Below, one piece after another: positions 61,187-64,000 of a DNA stretch of 64,000 bases. The notes beneath the pieces are model-generated. The model ran no database searches, was not told the DNA's origin, and worked only from the letters and a program-made list of their open reading frames with translations. Source of the stretch: Chitinivibrionales bacterium. Its GTDB lineage: Bacteria > Fibrobacterota > Chitinivibrionia > Chitinivibrionales > FEN-1185. The translations under genes were made by a program, and so were the position numbers. The DNA lies in assembly GCA_035516255.1 (NCBI GenBank), contig DATJAL010000014.1, positions 53,275 through 117,274 on the forward strand. Reading direction: 5' to 3'. The first letter of the stretch is position 1; each line of letters opens with the position of its first letter.

Positions 61187-63529
61187 CTATTCCGTCACCT
61201 GCAGCGCCAGTATCGTCAAATCATCATGGTACGGCGCGTTGCGGGTGAACCTCTTGATGTCGTCCATGAGCATCGCGATAAGTGCGTCCGCGTCGGAGGC
61301 CTTGTCGCGGCCGAGCACGTCATTGAGGCGCTGCACGCCGTAGGAATTGCGCTCCGGGTTGTTCGCGTCGATCAGGCCGTCGGTGTAGATAAGAAAGCGG
61401 TCGCCCTTCTTGAGATCGACGTTCACCTCGTCCATCATGGCCGTGAACTTTGCGGTGTCGGACACGAGGCCGAGCGCCAGGCCGTTGGAGATGACCGGGA
61501 TGGGCGGCTCGCCGCTGCTGCTCAGCTTGAGCAGCATGGGATGGCCTGCGCGCGCGTAGCTCATGGAGGTGCCGTTAGCCTTGATGATGAGGCACAGCGC
61601 GGTGACGAACGAACGGTCGTCGAGGTTGAGGGTCATGAAATCGTTCACGGCGCAGAGCAGGCGTTTTGCCGAGGTCTCGCTGCGTCCCTCGACGCGGAAG
61701 GTGCTGCGCAGCATGGTCATGAGCAGCGCTGCCGGGATTCCCTTGCCGCACACGTCCGCGATCACGACCACCCAGTCGCCGGACTCGGTCTTGAAATAGT
61801 CGAGGTAGTCGCCGCCCACTTCGTAGGCGGGATAGTACACGCCCTTGAGGTTGATGCGCGGGATCTGCGGCTTGTACTGCGGCGTGAAACGGCGCTGGAT
61901 GCTGCGGGCGGCGTCGAGTTCTCCGTCGAGCCGCGCCTTCTCGCCCAGTTCCTGGTAGTGGATGGCGTTTGAGAGGCACGCCGCGGCGTGCGCGGCGTGC
62001 GTGGAGAGCAGGGTCTGCTCCTGTTCGTATGTGTCAAGGTATTCCGGCGTGGTGAAGAACTGCACCGCGGCGAGGCACTGGTTGTCGGCCAGGAGCGGGA
62101 TCGCCACGTAGCAGGGGAAGGCGGACAGGTCGGGCCATTTGTACTGCGAAAGCCGCGGGTCCCGGGCCCAGTTTTCCACGATGAGGGGCTTCTGCATGTC
62201 GCTGCGCAGGAACACCGAAAGCGCGTTTTCGGACGCGTCACGGCCCTCGTCGCAGTTGAGGATGCCGGTGGCGTTGGCGCACTTGAAAGAATTCTTCTTT
62301 ATCTTGCAGATGCTCGCATGTGACAAGGGAACCCGCGCCGAAAACGTGCGCAGGATGGCGGGCAGCAGATCGTCCATCTGGATGAGCTGGGCGAGCTCGA
62401 ACGACGTTGAGTTGAGAAAGTCAAGCTGGGCGATCCGCGCCTCGAGCCGCTCGTTGGCCTTCTTGAGGTCCGCAGTGCGCTCCGCGACGCGGATCTCGAG
62501 CTCGTTCTTCGCCTTCTGCAGCTCGTCCTCGAACTCCTTCATCTTGGTGATGTCGCGCGACACGCCCACGGTGCCCACGATGGTGCCGTTCTTGTCGAAG
62601 ATGGGTACCTTGGTCGCCGTGAACCAGGTGAAAGCGCCGTCGGGCCTGCCGACCTTCTCGATCTTGTTGATGAGCGCCTTGCCGGTCTTCATGATCTCCT
62701 GCTCCTCGGCGAACGCGATGCGGGCGTGGTCGTGCACAAAGAAGTCGAAGTCGGATTTGCCGATGGCGGCCGCCGTGTTCTGTATGCCGAGGGTCTTTGC
62801 CTGCGCCTTGTTGATGCGCGTGAACTTGCTTTCGGTGTCCTTGAAGTAAATGGTGTCGGGCAGGTTGTCCATGAGGGTATGCAAAAGGTCCCGCTCGTAG
62901 GCGAGCTCCTCCTCCACGCGCTTGCGCTCCAGGGTGCTGGAGAAAATTTCACCCGCCATCTTGAGCAGGGTGGCCGAGTCGCGCGACCAAGTCTTTTCCG
63001 ACACGATGGATTCCAGCCCGATCACGCCGCGTAGCGAGCCGCCGTACACCATGGGCACGTTGATGAGGGAACGGATCTCCTGTTCCTTGAACGCGGTTTT
63101 TTCCGCCTTTGCCTCGGGCGGCAGGTCGTCGGGAGTGCTGAATTGCACCATCTGCTGTTTCCGCAGTTTTCCCACCAGCCAGGGAAACGACGCGGCATTG
63201 ATGGTGCGGTATTGTTCGCTCTGCGATTCGATGCCGATGGCGCACCATTCGTAGGTGCGTTCGAGGTTGTCGCCGCTCTTGTCGAACTGGAGCACGTAGC
63301 TCCGGTCGGTCTTGGTGAATTCGCCCAGAACGCCGAGGGCGTTGGCAATGCCGCTGTCGGCCTGCTCGGGCGCGAGGTTTATGAACGTGGTGGAAATCGA
63401 GGTGATGAGCTTTTCAAACTCAAGGCGGTAATGCAGCGCGTCTTCGGCAGCTTTCTGTTCGATCATGTCGGTGCGCGCCGGCGCTTTTTTCTGGACAACA
63501 GACGGTTTTTTCTTCTTTGCGTTTTTCAT
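61187..63529 (-). CDS. GAF-PAS-GAF-SpoIIE-type protein phosphatase
   Basis: A 780-aa soluble signalling protein. An N-terminal basic stretch is followed by a GAF domain (about 50-205), a PAS domain (about 220-345) with FVHDHARIAF and TVGVSRDITKMKEF, a coiled coil (about 345-390), a second GAF (about 395-545) and a C-terminal PP2C/SpoIIE phosphatase (about 570-780). The phosphatase metal sites are EVGGDYLDYFK, VIADVCGKGIPAALLM, YTDGL and DDLTILAL. Such proteins dephosphorylate STAS anti-sigma antagonists in partner switching. The ATG at 63529 has an aggaag site; a start 78 bases upstream is unlikely. The STAS protein at 13898 is a plausible type of target but is unlinked. Confidence 0.9.
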   Translation of the reverse strand: MKNAKKKKPSVVQKKAPARTDMIEQKAAEDALHYRLEFEKLITSISTTFINLAPEQADSGIANALGVLGEFTKTDRSYVLQFDKSGDNLERTYEWCAIGIESQSEQYRTINAASFPWLVGKLRKQQMVQFSTPDDLPPEAKAEKTAFKEQEIRSLINVPMVYGGSLRGVIGLESIVSEKTWSRDSATLLKMAGEIFSSTLERKRVEEELAYERDLLHTLMDNLPDTIYFKDTESKFTRINKAQAKTLGIQNTAAAIGKSDFDFFVHDHARIAFAEEQEIMKTGKALINKIEKVGRPDGAFTWFTATKVPIFDKNGTIVGTVGVSRDITKMKEFEDELQKAKNELEIRVAERTADLKKANERLEARIAQLDFLNSTSFELAQLIQMDDLLPAILRTFSARVPLSHASICKIKKNSFKCANATGILNCDEGRDASENALSVFLRSDMQKPLIVENWARDPRLSQYKWPDLSAFPCYVAIPLLADNQCLAAVQFFTTPEYLDTYEQEQTLLSTHAAHAAACLSNAIHYQELGEKARLDGELDAARSIQRRFTPQYKPQIPRINLKGVYYPAYEVGGDYLDYFKTESGDWVVVIADVCGKGIPAALLMTMLRSTFRVEGRSETSAKRLLCAVNDFMTLNLDDRSFVTALCLIIKANGTSMSYARAGHPMLLKLSSSGEPPIPVISNGLALGLVSDTAKFTAMMDEVNVDLKKGDRFLIYTDGLIDANNPERNSYGVQRLNDVLGRDKASDADALIAMLMDDIKRFTRNAPYHDDLTILALQVTE

Positions 63530-63838
63530 GATGACTTCCTGATTTGCCGTGAAGCGGTGAAGCAATGCAACAATACAATAATATACTTTTGACTGGAAAT
63601 CAGTCAATACAATTTTCCCTGTAGCGATTTATAAGGAAACAATGCAAAGATACAATGGAATTATGCAGGGAACGCTTTTTTTTTCCGGCCGGATTCTTTT
63701 CCTTTATTATATAATTATTTAAGACATGCATTTGAACGGGTGCGGCAGGGCCTTTTTTTGACGCTCTTTATATGAACCTTTTTATTGTAAGATACGACTA
63801 TCTAGGCGATGTGCAGCAAAAAAAGCATTGATGAATGC

Positions 63839-64000
63839 ATGAAAATCATCCAAACGTTTAAAGTTGCGAGGTTAGCCGTGGAAACGAAAGTAACGAGAGT
63901 GGTGGCAGTGCTTGTGGTGGGGGTGTTGCTGACGGGATGGAGCCGTGTATACGGGGATCTCGAGGGGACTGGCGGTTACGACGCGCCGTATTTTCAGGCG
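63839..64000 (+). CDS. Start of a secreted protein, truncated by the window end
   Basis: Fifty-four codons are visible. They read a basic start and a hydrophobic stretch VVAVLVVGVLLTGW, a signal peptide, then the first mature residues GDLEGTGGYDAPYFQA. The true start may be the GTG at 63878, which has a gcgagg site six bases upstream and gives METKVTRVVAV. Too little is visible to name it; the mature start loosely recalls outer-membrane barrel proteins, but this is only a guess. Confidence 0.5.
   Translation, partial: MKIIQTFKVARLAVETKVTRVVAVLVVGVLLTGWSRVYGDLEGTGGYDAPYFQA

Noticed and set aside
1..64000. CRISPR arrays, transposases, integrases, rRNA or tRNA genes
   Set aside because: I saw no regularly spaced repeats of 24-40 bases, no recognisable recombinase motif and no cloverleaf with canonical arms other than the tmRNA ends.

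Overview
This 64 kb window comes from a GC-rich diderm bacterium. An outer membrane is implied by an LpxH-type lipid A hydrolase, a heptosyltransferase-like GT9, an Omp85/TamA-like barrel, other predicted outer-membrane barrels and many lipoproteins. Three loci end in T9SS/Por-type C-terminal sorting domains (54182-55969, 56555-57631, and a decayed copy at 21865-22629). Together with a GH57 enzyme and a T6SS baseplate trio this points to the FCB group, most plausibly Fibrobacterota (Chitinispirillum/Chitinivibrio-like). That placement is inference; the window holds no rRNA.

Layout. 1-4410: the 3' part of a thymidylate-synthase-family gene, then tssE-tssF-tssG. 4633-10597: gmd, a class A PBP and uvrC. 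11021-14755 (minus strand): a polysaccharide-deacetylase lipoprotein with a barrel protein, a nucleotidyltransferase pair, and a STAS/Cys-rich protein with a zinc-ribbon membrane protein. 14847-20615: a tight eight-gene run, dprA-ftsB-DUF502-recO-YkgJ-yqeY-GT2-GSCFA, with ATGA overlaps. 20906-25849: GT9, a decayed secreted protein, rmd, lepB and an inositol-monophosphatase-family gene. 26049-32697: an unknown protein, a Ser/Thr kinase with a secreted partner, prmA, thiC and a DksA/TraR-like protein. 32787-38946: an Omp85-like barrel with a TPR-like partner, and a GH57 glycosidase. 39239-45051: small proteins (one acidic 59-aa ORF behind a consensus sigma-70 promoter), lpxH, lipoproteins, a HIT hydrolase and a barrel. 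45203-53621: a secreted protein with a tandem kinase-like protein, a second YkgJ, a SAM hydrolase, htpG, a DUF5683 protein and a LacI regulator. 53690-56444: tmRNA (ssrA) with a displaced copy of its 3' end, flanking one beta-helix gene. 56555-64000: a lipoprotein, asd, a divergent enolase homologue, a DUF2934 protein, a GAF/PAS/SpoIIE phosphatase and the start of a secreted protein.

The genes are mostly housekeeping: envelope synthesis (PBP1A, LpxH, GDP-rhamnose enzymes Gmd and Rmd, glycosyltransferases), DNA repair and uptake (UvrC, RecO, DprA), export (LepB, sorting-domain proteins) and signalling (Ser/Thr kinase, SpoIIE phosphatase, STAS protein, LacI).

The most unusual content lies outside the standard genes. 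Intergenic regions carry a mosaic of at least three dispersed repeat types (A, B, C). Type A folds into a two-stem hairpin whose stems change in a compensated way between three copies. Other striking items are the split tmRNA 3' end around an island-like segment, a protein with two kinase-like halves, an enolase homologue of 508 aa, and the acidic 59-aa protein. No CRISPR array, transposase, integrase, rRNA or tRNA gene was recognised.
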